Assembly (NCBI GenBank): GCA_001599595.1
Contig: BCHH01000006.1
Span: 1,684,192 to 1,748,191 of the forward strand
DNA length: 64,000 nucleotides
Direction: 5' to 3'
Source: Beverwykella pulmonaria
Lineage: Eukaryota > Ascomycota > Dothideomycetes > Pleosporales > Melanommataceae
The notes below the pieces were generated by a model that was not told the origin of the DNA, did no database searches, and saw only the letters and a program-made list of their open reading frames with translations. Made by a program: the position numbers and the translations under genes. Positions 1 through 11,432 of the stretch are shown in pieces (position 1 is the stretch's first letter; each line of letters starts with the position of its first letter).

Positions 1-716
1 TTGTGGTGGTGTAGATAGAAGATTCTTATGGAGGATATGCTGGTGCAGGGCAAAATCGTATGGCCCGAGCATCTCCGGAAGATCGTAATTCCGACCGAAA
101 ACTGCCTAGGAGCTTACTCGTACATATAAACTTATGGCCTTATAAAATAGGTATCAATTGGATCAATTATCCAATCAATCTTTGAGGCAGTGACTGAATT
201 GATTGCAAAAATCCATACAAACAGATTGAATTGATTGAATTGTTACATAATCAATTGATCAATCAATTACTTGGATTCGGATTGATTGTTGCCATCTCTG
301 CCCCTGATGGTGCATCTAAGTTGAGAAGGCCAGGAAAAGAAGGGCCACACGAAGTCGAGGGACGTCCATTTCAGATTTTCGAGCTGGAATAGTAAAAGAT
401 CGTGCATTCGGGTTTTCCGTGCTAGTAGCTTCAATAGCGCGGATCATGTCCATCGCTCGAATTCCGTCGACTAGGGAGCGCAGAGGCATAATCACCACGA
501 GCTGCATAGAGAGTGATAAAGGGAGCTAGCCGTGAATAACATGAGATGTTGAAGTGCAAAGGTTGCAGAAGCGAGTGATCTATAAACTTAATGTTTAATA
601 TGAAGGGCCCGGACATAGTACCATCGGAGTGATTCGAGTTTGTTCAGCACTACCGATTAAAATATAAAACTTGCATGTATTTCCATCATCATGAAATCTC
701 CTCCATCTCGGTACTT
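1..716. other. Gene-free left edge with TTGAT/ATCAA-rich tract
   Basis: No coding frame here looks real. Positions about 155-292 hold a dense, irregular set of ATTGATT/AATCAAT words on both strands within AT-rich DNA. The rest is unremarkable and lies downstream of the broken 3' end of the phytochrome relic. Confidence 0.5.
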
Positions 717-3530
717 TTAGAATACCTCAAAACATTGTTGACCGTCACGGCTAGACAAAACGTCATGACTCATTTTCTTCAATTGTCTTTGTAGGATAGC
801 TACATTCATGGGATAATCATCTACAAGAAGTCCCATAAGGTTGGTTTTCACTGGTAGATTCTCCGTTTGCATGTTCGTAGGCGGAGCTGGTTCCGATTTT
901 TGCTGAATAGTTCGCACAGATACACCTAGGGAACTCGGGAAATTCGCTGACTCGACATTAGGAAGTCTACGAGGCCTATCGCCTTGGGCTGACCTCGTGC
1001 CTGGCCTCAAACTCATACCAGATTTGAGATCAGGCCTAGTGATGCCTTATTCAATGCCGGATTTGATACCAGACCTTTGGTTTGCAGTTTCAGACAATGA
1101 CAGTAGGGTATCAGTGGCTTCGGTAGCGAGTTGTGGTGATATCTCTGATGAAAATGTTGAGCCCATCCTAGGGAGGACTTACCACGAAGCCTACCACCGC
1201 TATGCCTCGAAGGCGTTAGTAACTGTGAACGACCTCTGTGGGGCTGCGCAAGCTTATCCTGATATAGCGAGACAACAGGGCGCGATCAAGACCTAAGTTC
1301 GGTTCTTTATTGCTAATCAACGAGAGCTCTTCACTATTCTTCTAATCTGGACTGCTCTCTTTATCGGATACTTGCTCAAATTCTTGGAATGTATCGTCCA
1401 ATTCAAATTGAGACATGACAATTCCACTGTCTTGAGCCGAAATTTTGATGATACAACGGCCCTGTTCGGTCGCCAACAACCTAGGGTGAATGGTGATTCC
1501 CCCTTCCCTAGTTGACTGGATTGAGTTCATGACAAGCTGGACACCACTTGTTGAAATCTTTGTAGGTCTCCCGAAACGAAACGTGGGAAATTGATCGGTA
1601 ATGACGTCGAAAGTCGAGAGTTTCTGGTAAGCGTGCTATTGGAGCTGGTCTATCACACTCTCGAGACTTTTTTGTCGATCCAAAGGGGTGGGCGATTGTG
1701 GTTGGCTGCTTTGCACCAGCAGTAAGATTTGGCAAATCATCTATTATATAGATCAACGACTTGCTAGCGGTGTGCGATAAAGAAAGGATACCTGTGGTCG
1801 ACTTTTCGACTTTCTTTTCCATCTCTATTTCGATATAATTCACCACTGCATTGAGGAGTTGTGCACAGTTCATTAGGCAAGTTAACGAGAAGTAGACATT
1901 TCATACAGGACTTCTACAAGCCTGCCTCCTTCTCCCGCCAGACTCAGATGAAATTTCCGTATACAAGTCGAGTCATTCCTACAGCTTCCAATTCTTCTTC
2001 CATCTAAGGTTGGAAAGTCCTACGGATTACCTCTATCCATTTCTTGAAGCTTATTCTTGGTTTCAATCTTCCTTTTTCATTTAGACATCGACTTCACATT
2101 GCCCGCCTAGTGCACTTCCTGTGTTTGAAATTCCTGGGAGAAAATTGCAAGTCCCTGGCGACTGGGGAAAGAGGGATGAAGAGAAGTTCAGCGATATGAT
2201 CGAAGCTTGGTGTGAATACTGGGTCTGAAAAGCCTTGGGTAACATGTCTTATCGCAAAGATATCCTTGATATTGTACAAATAAACATATTTTAGTTGTGT
2301 TACCGCTTCAAGGTAGAGAACAGCTTGCTGATTGTGCGTGCTTCACCCCGAACGACGAGAAGTTCTTCAAATCGTTGAGGTTGACTGGGGACATCGCGCG
2401 GAGATAGGAGTGTATCAGGCCCTACAGAGAATCGTGATATGCGCAGTTATGTAGATGAGACGATACGGTTCTTGCTCTCGATCAAATAGAACCCTCACTC
2501 TGTTGAGTTTATACAACTCTCTTGCTTGGCTCGGAATATCATTTGAGGGGAAGTGAAGACCCTTGAAAGCATCAGAGAACACTTGTGGGCTGAAGAGTCC
2601 TGTAACAACGGATCCGTTATACTCTTCATCTGCATCTATGATTAGAACTGAGAGGTAGTTTTGGGAGGAGATAAGATTAAAGCGGTATACTATGTATCGA
2701 TAATAGCCACTGATTTGCACCATTAGCCTAACAATGACATCCAGCAACTTTTAGATGTCCTTTTGATCTGCAGCTGATCCTGTGCCTGCGATACAATGTC
2801 GAGAGGCTCCATAGAACTTCCTTCGCTTCCGAATATGTTATTGAAATCAATATGTAGAGGTCTGTTTTGTTGGTAAATTTCGAGATCGATCTAGTAGGTC
2901 GCCGTCCAAGGGGCAAACAATGTCGCGGGAAGGTCGCAAAATATCCCGCTAAAGCCAGGTCTGCTTCGTAATTCAAATTCGTAGATGAGAAGACTGCGGT
3001 TGCCACCGACGAAGTGAATTGCGCGCCAAACGGGGGTCAGATCGCCTTTTGAGTCTAGGAAGCTGATCGAAAAGACACGAGGCTTCTGGGATTTGCATGT
3101 GTCCGCAAATTGTGTCCTGACAATAACCGTACACTTGCCCAAAGCTGAATATCCCTAAGAAAGAAAGATAGAGGAGAAGTTATTTAGAGCGAGGAGAGTA
3201 CGAGGCATGCATCTACAGATAGCCCCAAAGTTCTCACTCACGACGTGGCAAATATAACGGAGTAACAACGTCTCCGACCATGTCAAGACCGACGAGCATC
3301 CCATGGGCTTGAAGACCACTAAGAATGTGTATCTGTTCATCTTCATAGCGAGTGAATTGGGCGCGTTTCCGTGTATCACATCATGACCTTGCTTGTCAGT
3401 GAAGGCATATTCGGCGCGATCGGTATATACCAGCGTATCTTTGGTAAGCAGGTTGCTGACTATGTCATCTGCTGTCTTGCTTGGTAGCAATTCGTCGGGC
3501 AGGTTGTCCGCGCTGTGAGCTTTCAACGAG
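717..3530 (-). pseudogene. Decayed fungal phytochrome (hybrid histidine kinase photoreceptor) pseudogene
   Basis: Fragments in several minus-strand frames line up in phytochrome order. They are an N-terminal bilin region (3526-3160), PAS (3142-2891; WRAIHFVGGNRSLLIYEFEL), GAF (2747-2415; FKGLHFPSNDIPSQARELYK), PHY (2279-2094), a linker with FKKWIE and RLVYGNF (about 2080-1900), HisKA/HATPase (1873-1342; VVNYIEIEME, HTASKSLIYIIDDL) and a receiver start (1016-717; VDDYPMNVAILQRQLKKMSH). Frameshifts and in-frame stops separate them, for example in the linker after GNFI and after EAGL. The residue expected to be the biliverdin-binding Cys before EDEQIHI reads Tyr (codon 3347-3345). The HisKA phosphoacceptor position reads Asn (LPNEL where SAHEVRTPL is usual). 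The receiver stops after its first third. In fungi these proteins are red-light sensors. Gaps between fragments do not behave like a set of 50-bp introns, so I call a pseudogene; a badly assembled gene is the alternative. Confidence 0.85.
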
Positions 3531-4459
3531 AGCGACGAATGATCCGAGCCGTTCGTAGTGAGTTTTGATTTCGCAGAGTCCGGGAGCCAGCGAGCACGGC
3601 GCGCTGTTGAATGATTTCTGGACGGTTATGATCAACAAGAAAATAATTCCGTCAATACAGGTTAGAAAACGGGTGGAGCAGTGTATGAACCATTGCTTTG
3701 GTAGTTCACTTATAGGGTGCGGACTGCTGCCTAGGATGGTGCAGCGGATGGAAAAAACTCACCCCATTAGGCGTGGATGTAACAGTGAGTTGGAGTTTGA
3801 GGCTTTGACTGTGGGTGATGCTGAGATGGGGGAAGTAATAGGGTTGGAAATGAAGGGGTTCAATGGGGTCAACGAGCGAGCCCGAAAGTGGAGGAGATAG
3901 CGAGGTACTAGGGCAAGCACTTGCAGCCAGCAAGGAAACGAGGCAGGCGCGACAAACGACTTGAAGTATCACAAGTAGCATCTTGAACAAAAGAACAGTC
4001 TTGTGATTGATAGATCACCGGGCAACCCAACCTCCGAAAATGCATTCAGCCAGTGACAGCATTTCAAAGCATCACACCAAGCTGATTAAGTTTCAATTGA
4101 CACCGTTGAGAATACAAGAGCTCCCACGACACCTAGTGAAGCAAGAAGGGTAGTAGTGACAATTTTGAAGGAGACAGGAGAGATAGAAAAGCTAGATTTC
4201 CACCGGAAAGGTTATTATACAACGTACCGGACCGGCCTTGCTTTTACTAAAATGATACGAGGTCAATGGTGGATATAGAGCCGAACCGTAAGAAATGAGA
4301 GCAATGTGTGCGAGGAGAACCTGGGGTGGATCGAGTGTGGTTGGGATAGTACTTTGCCACAAAGGCTGATGACGGACCAAAACGCTTTTCGTAAACCAAT
4401 GCGCTGGACTAGTTAGTTGGATCATTTGAAATAGGGGAATCATCAGCACACCTTCATAT
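3531..4459. other. Intergenic, no supported gene
   Basis: This is the upstream side of the phytochrome relic and the 3' side of the syntaxin gene. A 94-codon minus-strand frame (3990-3706) begins with a hydrophobic, signal-peptide-like stretch and contains a usable GTGAGT donor, but I recognise nothing in it and do not annotate it as a gene. Confidence 0.4.
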
Positions 4460-5505
4460 CTATTTTTTCCTGTTGACTACCACAACAACAGCCACAATAA
4501 TCGCAATGACGATGATGATGAGCAAGACAATGAGAAGGCACCACCACTTCTTGCGGTTGCGGCTCCTGGCCTTCTCGATAGCCCCACCAATTTCGGTATT
4601 TGCCTGCACGACGTTGGTGTGAATTTCCTCTCCTTTTGCCTCAATGTTCTCCACAAGGGGCTCTTGTTGCATGACAATTTGGTCGAGGTCCTGGAACAGC
4701 TGTGCCAGTTCAACCATCTGCTGCTCAATCTTCTGAATGGCCTCGTGTCGCTCCTTGACGTTTCGGAGGCTCGATTGGGCTTGGCCGCGGCGGTCTGAGG
4801 AGAGAAGCTGTATATTCATGTCAGCAGAAGCCCCGAGGTTGCGGGAAGAACACGCTTACAGCTTGTTGGAAAATAGGCGCGTCGGGGTCCTCGACGGCCT
4901 GTCGCACTTCCTCATCGGTAGCATCTGGCTTCACAATGCGGTATTGGCGCTCGGCGGCCTGCTGGGAGTCCCGCCTGAAATCTGCCTCGAGGTTTTGGTA
5001 CTTGTTGATGGTCGCCTTCAGCCTGCGGTCAACCTTTCCAACCTGTGGGGCGTTTCGTGGGTTGCCCGACTCGGGCTTCGACTTGATGTTCTTAACACGG
5101 GCAACAAGGGCGCGGTAGCCGGTCATGATCTGGGTGCTAAGGTTCGTGATCTCGCCAGAAGGCATGTCTGGCCGCGCCAGGACCTGCTTGAAGATGCGCT
5201 CGAGGTTGTCGAGCTGGCCGTCAATCTGGTCGAGCGCGCGATCCACCTCGCGGCATTCGTTCAGGATGGCATTGGGGTCTGCGCCGCCTGCTGCCTGTCC
5301 ATATGGCTGCATCTCGACTGCGGAAGCTGCATCGAATTAGCGTTCTGTCACGCGAAGAAGAGACCTAGAACGTACGGTCATCATATCGGCCCTGTGCGTA
5401 GTTGTTGTATCGGCCAGAATCTTGCGGTCCCTGTCCGCCGTCCTCGCGCTGGTCGTAGGGGTTGGTGCCGTAGCCCACCTGGTTGTATCCGCCGTACTGA
5501 GCCAT
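4460..5505 (-). CDS. SSO1: Plasma-membrane t-SNARE, Sso1/Sso2-type syntaxin
   Basis: Three exons: 5505-5376, 5326-4860 and 4807-4460, giving 314 aa. The start is MAQYGGYNQ, followed by a Tyr/Gly/Gln-rich N-terminus. Next come an Habc-type helical domain (from about residue 55, NAILNECREVDRALDQIDGQ), a Qa-SNARE helix (about 205-260, with FQDLDQIVMQQEPLVENIE), a basic RNRKKWW patch and a C-terminal membrane anchor rich in Ile/Val. Qa-SNAREs of this family pair with Sec9 and Snc on the plasma membrane to fuse secretory vesicles in exocytosis and hyphal tip growth. All junctions are GT-AG and keep frame: PSAVEMQPYG joins at exon 2 and LLSSDRRGQ at exon 3. It lies co-directional with and downstream of the nicotinate phosphoribosyltransferase gene. 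The family is certain; the SSO1 symbol is assigned by family rather than strict orthology. Confidence 0.9.
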
Positions 5506-6439
5506 CGCGTTTGGTTAGCAGAAGCAATATGTGGAAGAGCCGTTATATGGAGTTGCCAGCAACACAGCATTCAAGAGAACAGACCGTGGCGAGAGGGAAG
5601 AAGGATGCTTACACTCATGCTGAAACCGGACCGGTGTGGCGTTGTAGATTCGGAGTACTCCTGAGACAGTGTCTGCCCGTCTTAGCTGTCGCGCCGCAGT
5701 CGAGCTTGAGCGGATGCTGGGAGAAGCGGGTCGAAAGCGGGAGACAGGAATCACACGCGCTGGGGGGATATTCAATGCAGCGAGGAAAAACGTGCGAGGA
5801 GAAGAGCGTGAGATATGAGGGTCGGGCGTGTTTTCTTGGGGCTGTAAAGAGCTGAAGGGAACCGCCCCAAGCCTTGCCTTTGGCGTCGCGCTAACCGTGT
5901 GGGGCGGCGCTAGTCCGTCTTGACCATGGTCTTGCTCACCCGCAGCAACTCAGCAACTCCTCTTACTCGTCTATTTTTGACCTCGAACTGCATCGGGGGC
6001 CAGTCAGTGTGCATGCGGCTCGCCATTCAGACTGGCCCTCTGCTGATTCGCGCGCTTGCATGCACTCGCGCATCGAAAGGAATCGTCACGGAAGAGGGCC
6101 TCGCAACATGGACAGAACGTGAGCACCTCCAACGGACTCCTACGGTGCTGTGTGGTGCGGAAGACCGTTGCGTTCGCAAGCAATTCCGGGAAAAATCATC
6201 ACCGCCACAGATATCCGCCGTGCGAGCGGCGATGCACCGCCGCAACGGGCTTCGTCATGTAAGGTTTCGCTCCATAAGCCGAGCCTCGCTTGGGGCAGCT
6301 TGAATAGAGAACGCCTCTTCTGCATGGCTGGGTATTGCGAGTCTATCTATCCTCAAGAGTCCACTGCTGGCTGCATCTATAAATCTACACGTGCACTGCT
6401 GCGAGTACGTACTTGCATTCCCATCCGCCCTACTGCACT
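5506..6439. other. Syntaxin promoter / intergenic
   Basis: This is the region between the syntaxin start and the 3' end of the nicotinate phosphoribosyltransferase gene. Several overlapping frames occur on both strands, none with family-like sequence. It presumably holds the syntaxin promoter and 5' UTR; I see no distinct motif. Confidence 0.4.
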
Positions 6440-7987
6440 CTACTCCGCTGCGGCTGGCTGACCTGCAGTGCCCCATCGCGTCTTCTCATCTCCTCCCGCC
6501 CACGACTTCTCCTGGTAGCCTAATCGCTGCTTGACTTGCTCGACGGTAGACTTATCGCCTGTGTTTTTGCCAATGTTATCACTAATCTTGACGGCGTAGC
6601 GACCTGAGGCAGACGCGATTTTGATGACGATGTTGAGCGGGGTCGACTTCTTCCCCGTTGATTTTTGGATGAAGTCATCTACGTTCTCGTCAGCTGAACT
6701 CCAAAAAAAAAAAAGAGATATCTTGTTCAGCACTCACTCGTCAGGAAGGTCCCCACGCCAAAGGTGGGCTGGAAGCCTTGCGCTTCCGCTGCAGCCTTGT
6801 ACTTGAAGCACAGATCGAGATTGAGCGAATCCGAAAAGACAATGGTCTTCTTGTCCTGGATGCCCTCCTGGTCGTAGAAGTCACGCATCATCTTGATGAA
6901 CTCTAGCGGATCTCCCGAGTCCTGGCGCACACCCGCAAAGACTTGGGCATACGTCTTCCGCGTTTCACCTGCTACACCGTCTTGCGCCTTGTTGGTCCCC
7001 TTGGGCAACTCGTTTTTGAAAGCGCGAAGGAAAGCGGGCGTTCCGAAAGTGTCTGTCAGGGCGATCCCCAGAACCCCCTCTCCAAAGGTAGCTATCCAGT
7101 GTTCCAAGGCAATCTCGTTTGCATGTTCGTAGTCATCGGTAATGGCAGCAACGCCCATGAACCATTCATGCGCCACGGTGCCTATGGGCACCATTTCATG
7201 CTTCATAGCAAAATGGACATTGCTGGTTCCCGTCAGTTTCCCCGTCCACCCATTCTGGTTTGCTTCGTCCTGCGCGCGACGCAGGCCCTGGAGCACGAGA
7301 TCTTGGGTGTGGTAGTCGCGGCGTCTCCTGGTGCCGAACTCGGAGAAGATGCAGCCCTCCGCGAGAAGCTTCACGCCTTTACGATACGCCTGTTCGGCCT
7401 GCCCTTTGTAGCTCCAGTCCTTGTCACAGAATTTGAAGTAGGCCTCGCTGATCAGAGCGAGCAGGGGTATCTCGTAGAGGATCGTCTCTATCCACAGCCC
7501 CTCGGTATGTATGCGGAAGTCCCCCAGGTCCGTATCCGCTCCCGTGTCTTGGGCGGGGGTAAAGACGAGCTTCAGCTGCGTGGATGGGTGGAGGCGGAAC
7601 GTAGAGAGGAAGCGCAGGTACTCGTCGCTCAGATAGGTGCATGTGGTCTTCAGGAAGTGGAGCTCGTCGGCCGAGACAGATATGTTCTCAAGCTCTGGGC
7701 CGTGTTAGCAGGTTGCGAGGCTGGGAGAGGGCTGGACTTGCTGGCTACCTGAACCTGGAGCCAGTGGAAGGCTTCGCGGTTGAGTTGCTTGTCCGGTGTA
7801 CGGTTGGTAAAGCTGTAGGTGACGGACACATCGGGGAAGTATCGCAGGATGCAGCATTGCATGGTAAGTTTGTACAGATCACTGTCGCATCGTCAGTAGG
7901 CGAGGCAGGCGCTGTTTCTGGTGCTGCCTACGTATCCAAGAGCGAGAATATGCCCTCAGGCCACGCGGAAGAGCTGTCTGCAGCCAT
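6440..7987 (-). CDS. NPT1: Nicotinate phosphoribosyltransferase
   Basis: Four exons: 7987-7932, 7881-7749, 7692-6738 and 6678-6440, giving 460 aa. The enzyme converts nicotinate, PRPP and ATP to nicotinate mononucleotide, the entry step of NAD salvage (Preiss-Handler route). Family blocks are visible in order: DTDLYKLTMQ across the first junction, YSFTNRT, EFGTRRRR, GTSNVHFA, GTVAHEWFMG, DTFGTPAFL, VRQDSGDP, FSDSLNLD and FGVGTFLTNDF across the last junction. The HEW and RQDSGDP blocks carry the phosphoribosylated-histidine and PRPP-binding regions of the family. The start was chosen because MAADSSSAWPEGIFSLLDT splices directly into DLYKLTMQ. The gene is divergent from the cytochrome b5-domain gene across 477 bp. 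Confidence 0.93.
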
Positions 7988-8464
7988 GTGGGAGCTGGTT
8001 ACGCGTTGACAGAAGCAGAGCGAGGTTGGAGAGTGGTGGGGCGGATGGGGTCTCTATGCTATCGGTCGGTGGGTGTTGAGCAAGGCTAGTGTCGACACAG
8101 CAAGCAGTGTCAAGCTCGGAGCAAGGCTGGAGGAGGCAGGTGACGGATAGGCAGAGCTTGGGAGTGAGTGTGCCTTGAGAAATACGAATTGGGCGCGGCC
8201 GTAGCCGCAGTGAAAGACCGCGAGAACCGCGTCGCGGGGGTTAGCGTCATCTGCGATCTGCCCGCAGCCTTGCACGGCCGGGTAGAGCTGCCCGTCGTAA
8301 GGCTTGCGGAGCTTAGGTTTTGTCATTGTGCGGCGTCTGGCCTGCCCCTGCCGCAGTTGGGAGGGGGGGCATTCGGATGTATAATTCGCCGAGGCATCTC
8401 ATGGACGGCCAAAACCGCCGCCTCTCCTCCTGCCCTCTTCCTCTCCGCCCCGCAACCCCACGAC
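7988..8464. promoter_or_regulatory. Shared divergent promoter region (NPT1 / cytochrome b5-domain gene)
   Basis: This 477-bp interval lies between two outward-facing start codons. Open frames cross it on both strands but carry no family-like sequence, so I read it as a bidirectional promoter with both 5' UTRs. A TATA-like ATAAT occurs at about 8381. Confidence 0.45.
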
Positions 8465-9487
8465 ATGCTCGTTGCGGTCACGCTCGTTGCGATCTCGCTG
8501 TCTTTTCTGATCTATCGCCATCCACCATCGACATGGAGATCCATCCAGCCTCCCGCTGCAGAGCTCGCGCCCAGCGCAAAGCGCCAGACGTCGCAGGGCG
8601 AGACCCCCGCTGAAGCGCAGCAAGCAGAGCCTCAGATCCAAATAGAAGACGAAACCGAACAGCTTTCCAGGTCCACTCCCTCGCCGCAGACGACGCCCAA
8701 GGCAGCCCCAAGTAGCGCTCATGATGGCGTCTCCATCCCCACCTTCACGCTCGCTGCGCACGAGAGCTCCGATGACGAGGACGATGAGAACGACCTGCCG
8801 CCTCCTTCCTTCCCTGCGCTGAACTCGGCACAGAGAGCGTCTGCCCTGCCTGCCATGCCGCCGCCGCTCAGGCCGGCGTTCATGGCTCCTCCGCCCAAGC
8901 CAGCGCCTTCATCGCTCATGGCACCTCCCCCACGCATCGTCCCCTCCAACCTGCGCGCTCTCCCCAAACCCTCACAATCTATGCACGTGCCCACGACGGG
9001 GCCCCTCCCGAACCGCGGCCCGGTTCCCAACCGCGGTCAGCCTGTCTCAAACGGAAGCTTAGGCCTTCCGCAGACCGCGGCGCCCACACTCAAGACGTCG
9101 AATGCAAGAAGCAGGGTGCTACTGTCGCCGGGCCACTCGCCCCTCGACTGGGCCAACCTGCAGCGTTCTGGAAAGAATCTCTCTGGCGTTTCCTCGCTGG
9201 TCAAAGTGACGCCAACCCTGTTGAAACACAATAATGGACGGAAAGGGAAGCCAGCATGGTCGAGCTATCAGGGGAAAGTGTACAACATAACCCCATACCT
9301 GCCTTTTCATCCTGGAGGGGAGGGCGAGCTGAGAAGGGCGGCGGGGAAGGATGGCGGAAAGCTGTTCATGGAGGTGCATCCGTGGGTGAACTGGGAGAAC
9401 ATGCTGGGCGAATGCCTGGTAGGGATCATGGTAACGGAAGAGCAGGCACCAGCGGACAGCAAGGGCGGTTTGGAAGATATGGATTGA
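8465..9487 (+). CDS. Cytochrome b5-like heme-binding domain protein (Irc21-type)
   Basis: Single exon, 340 aa from the ATG at 8465. The frame stays open upstream, but this ATG gives a convincing N-terminal membrane segment (MLVAVTLVAISLSFLIY). The middle is low-complexity and Pro/Ser-rich with an acidic DDEDDEND patch. The C-terminal about 90 residues are a cytochrome b5 fold: WSSYQGKVYNITPYLPFHPGG, then AAGKDGGKLFMEVHPWVN. The two His in FHPGG and EVHPW are the expected axial heme ligands. The arrangement matches yeast Irc21 and related fungal reductase-associated proteins that supply electrons at membranes. The exact partner is unknown. The gene is divergent from NPT1. Confidence 0.8.
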   Translation: MLVAVTLVAISLSFLIYRHPPSTWRSIQPPAAELAPSAKRQTSQGETPAEAQQAEPQIQIEDETEQLSRSTPSPQTTPKAAPSSAHDGVSIPTFTLAAHESSDDEDDENDLPPPSFPALNSAQRASALPAMPPPLRPAFMAPPPKPAPSSLMAPPPRIVPSNLRALPKPSQSMHVPTTGPLPNRGPVPNRGQPVSNGSLGLPQTAAPTLKTSNARSRVLLSPGHSPLDWANLQRSGKNLSGVSSLVKVTPTLLKHNNGRKGKPAWSSYQGKVYNITPYLPFHPGGEGELRRAAGKDGGKLFMEVHPWVNWENMLGECLVGIMVTEEQAPADSKGGLEDMD

Positions 9488-10663
9488 AGATTTGATACCC
9501 TGATAGACGGAGTGCATTATAGGCGTTTAGACTAGACTCGGGAGGCGGGTTCGCATCTTTGCATAGAGAATAACCATTTCCGTGCAGAAAGATGGAAATG
9601 TTTCGATTCGATCTAATGCATCACTGCTACACCTTCCGCCTCCACCTTTACACAAAATTCTAAGAAAGGGGTGGTAGAGGCGTTCGACGTGGGAACTTGA
9701 ACTCCTACTTCCCTGCGTTTACTCGATTGGGGAATGCTACCTGCATTATAGACACCCGAAGAAGGAGAGACATGCTAGAGCTATCGATTTCTCGTTAAGT
9801 GTCAAGTTTTACATACATGTCTAAACATATCGTCGAGTTTTGCATACATGTCTAAACATATCGTCGAGTTTTGCATACATGTCTAAACATATCTAAAAAG
9901 CAGGTGAACATCCTATTTCTACTCCTCAGTCCAATGAAAGATGTTTTAGTTCATGCTTTCTTGCGGGAGGTAACAAGGTGCGTACCATGTGATGCCAGGA
10001 AGGAAGTAGTTACAGTCACAGTTACAGATCAGGTGAAAGGGTTGTGATGAGGTCGAGGTTGCCGACGCGTTTATAACGCTCAATGAGAATTAAACCTTGA
10101 CTAGGTCCGCCAAATCAAACTCGTTCGCCACGCTCCTCCCTCGGCCTTTCAAGCCCATCGTCTCTACAACTCCAGTGTATCCGAGGCCTCACACCGCTCC
10201 ACCTCCATCACTTCCATCACCATCACACCGCCATCATTGGCTTCTCCTCATCACGCAAGTCTCGCTCGCCGCGTCCTCTCCAGAGTGCGAGCATGACGGC
10301 GGGCTGGGCGGCGAACTTGGCGTTCCTGATAGAGTTCGAGGCGCTGTGTTTGTACTTTTGGGTGGCGACGTTCGTGGTGTTGGTGGTGGGAAGGGGGGGC
10401 TTGGAAGAAGACACAGACATGAGTGATGATAGAGGGCATTAGCGGGAAGGAGGGGACGAGATATAGGAATATACGGATGGGGTGTGTCTCCCTTGACATG
10501 GCATTCACGTCGACAACCTCGTCTAGTTGCCCCTTCCCTCGCGATGATTTCATACGCACCCAGCGTACAATCGCGCTCCACTCACGATCCTCGACCACTC
10601 GATCCGTCGTCAGCTTCGTCTTTAGTACTAGTGAATGGATCAACGTCGGATTGGCATCCGCCA
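9488..10663. other. Intergenic with a 31-bp tandem repeat
   Basis: This holds the 31-bp repeat at 9801-9893. A 65-codon minus-strand frame (10420-10223, MSVSSSKPPLPTTN) could be a small gene but matches nothing I recognise. The GGGAA..TTCCC inverted repeat near 9690-9715 may form a hairpin. Confidence 0.4.
9801..9893. repeat. 31-bp tandem repeat, three copies
   Basis: Units are at 9801-9831, 9832-9862 and 9863-9893. Copies 2 and 3 are identical; copy 1 differs at two positions. Each unit contains ACATGTCTAAACATATC, with an ACATGT palindrome. It lies in non-coding DNA about 310 bp past the stop of the cytochrome b5-domain gene. Confidence 0.95.
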
Positions 10664-11432
10664 CTATCCAGCATACCCGTCATCCTTTGTCTCGGCATCT
10701 CCCTTTAAACTGGTATTCTCTTTCTTCTCTGTTATTTCCCGACGCTCGTCGCAAGTGTTTGCATGCGGGATGCCCGGGCGACGATATCTACCCAGGATGT
10801 TTCCACATAGTGCCCGAGAGATGATGAAGAAGAGGAGTCTGTGTTTTTTGTTAACCAAAGCATTTTTCTTGACAAGGAGGATAAAACGGAGACTATACAA
10901 GACAAATACGCAGAGTCCCACTACAGTATGCGGGTTTCCGGCCTGCGCTGTGTGTGCTGGCTCTGTTTCTTGAGTGGCTAAGAGTATGCTTTTAGATGTC
11001 TGAACGATGAGATCACCTGGGATGCTACTCGTTAGAATATGTATAGTTTGTAGAGGAAAGAACATACACCAGGCAGTTGCCCAACCCAAAATTTTCCCAA
11101 CCAACATAACGATCCCAGCCCAGCAATTATACAACCGTTCAACACCAAGTGCTAAAGAAACATAGCACACATTCGTGATCCACAAGGTGATGACCTACAA
11201 CAATCAATTCAACAGAACTCTAGCCAACAGAGCGGTTTAGAGAAGCTCTACTCACGATATTACGCAGGTAGCGAAGGATACCAGGTATCGGCCTTTTGGA
11301 CCAAAGCAGACAGAGTAAAATAAGAGTAGCGAGAATTTCCAAAACGAGGAGGTAGGCGAAGAGATTGCGGATTTGGTTCTGGGCTCGGGGCATTGATTCA
11401 CCCATTCTGGAGATCTGAGATATGGCGAGCAT
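10664..11432 (-). CDS. Hypothetical multi-pass membrane protein
   Basis: Two exons: 11432-11256 and 11194-10664, giving 235 aa. I do not recognise the family. After a short polar N-terminus (MLAISQISRMGE) come hydrophobic segments at about residues 25-45 (LFAYLLVLEILATLILLCLL), about 60-75 (VITLWITNVCYVSLAL) and about 80-100, then a Thr/Glu stretch and a further hydrophobic segment before a charged C-terminus. The GTGAGT donor and TTGTAG acceptor join RYLRNI to VITLWITN in frame. A possible additional 45-nt intron (from GTGTATG, about 11072) would also keep frame, so the exact protein is uncertain. Small membrane proteins of this kind are common and mostly uncharacterised in filamentous fungi. 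Confidence 0.5.

Noticed and set aside
4737..5855. 372-codon plus-strand frame
   Set aside because: Antisense to the syntaxin exons and promoter; arbitrary composition.
9680..9720. Apparent T-arm of a minus-strand tRNA
   Set aside because: The acceptor complement is missing; it is better explained as a simple GGGAA/TTCCC inverted repeat.
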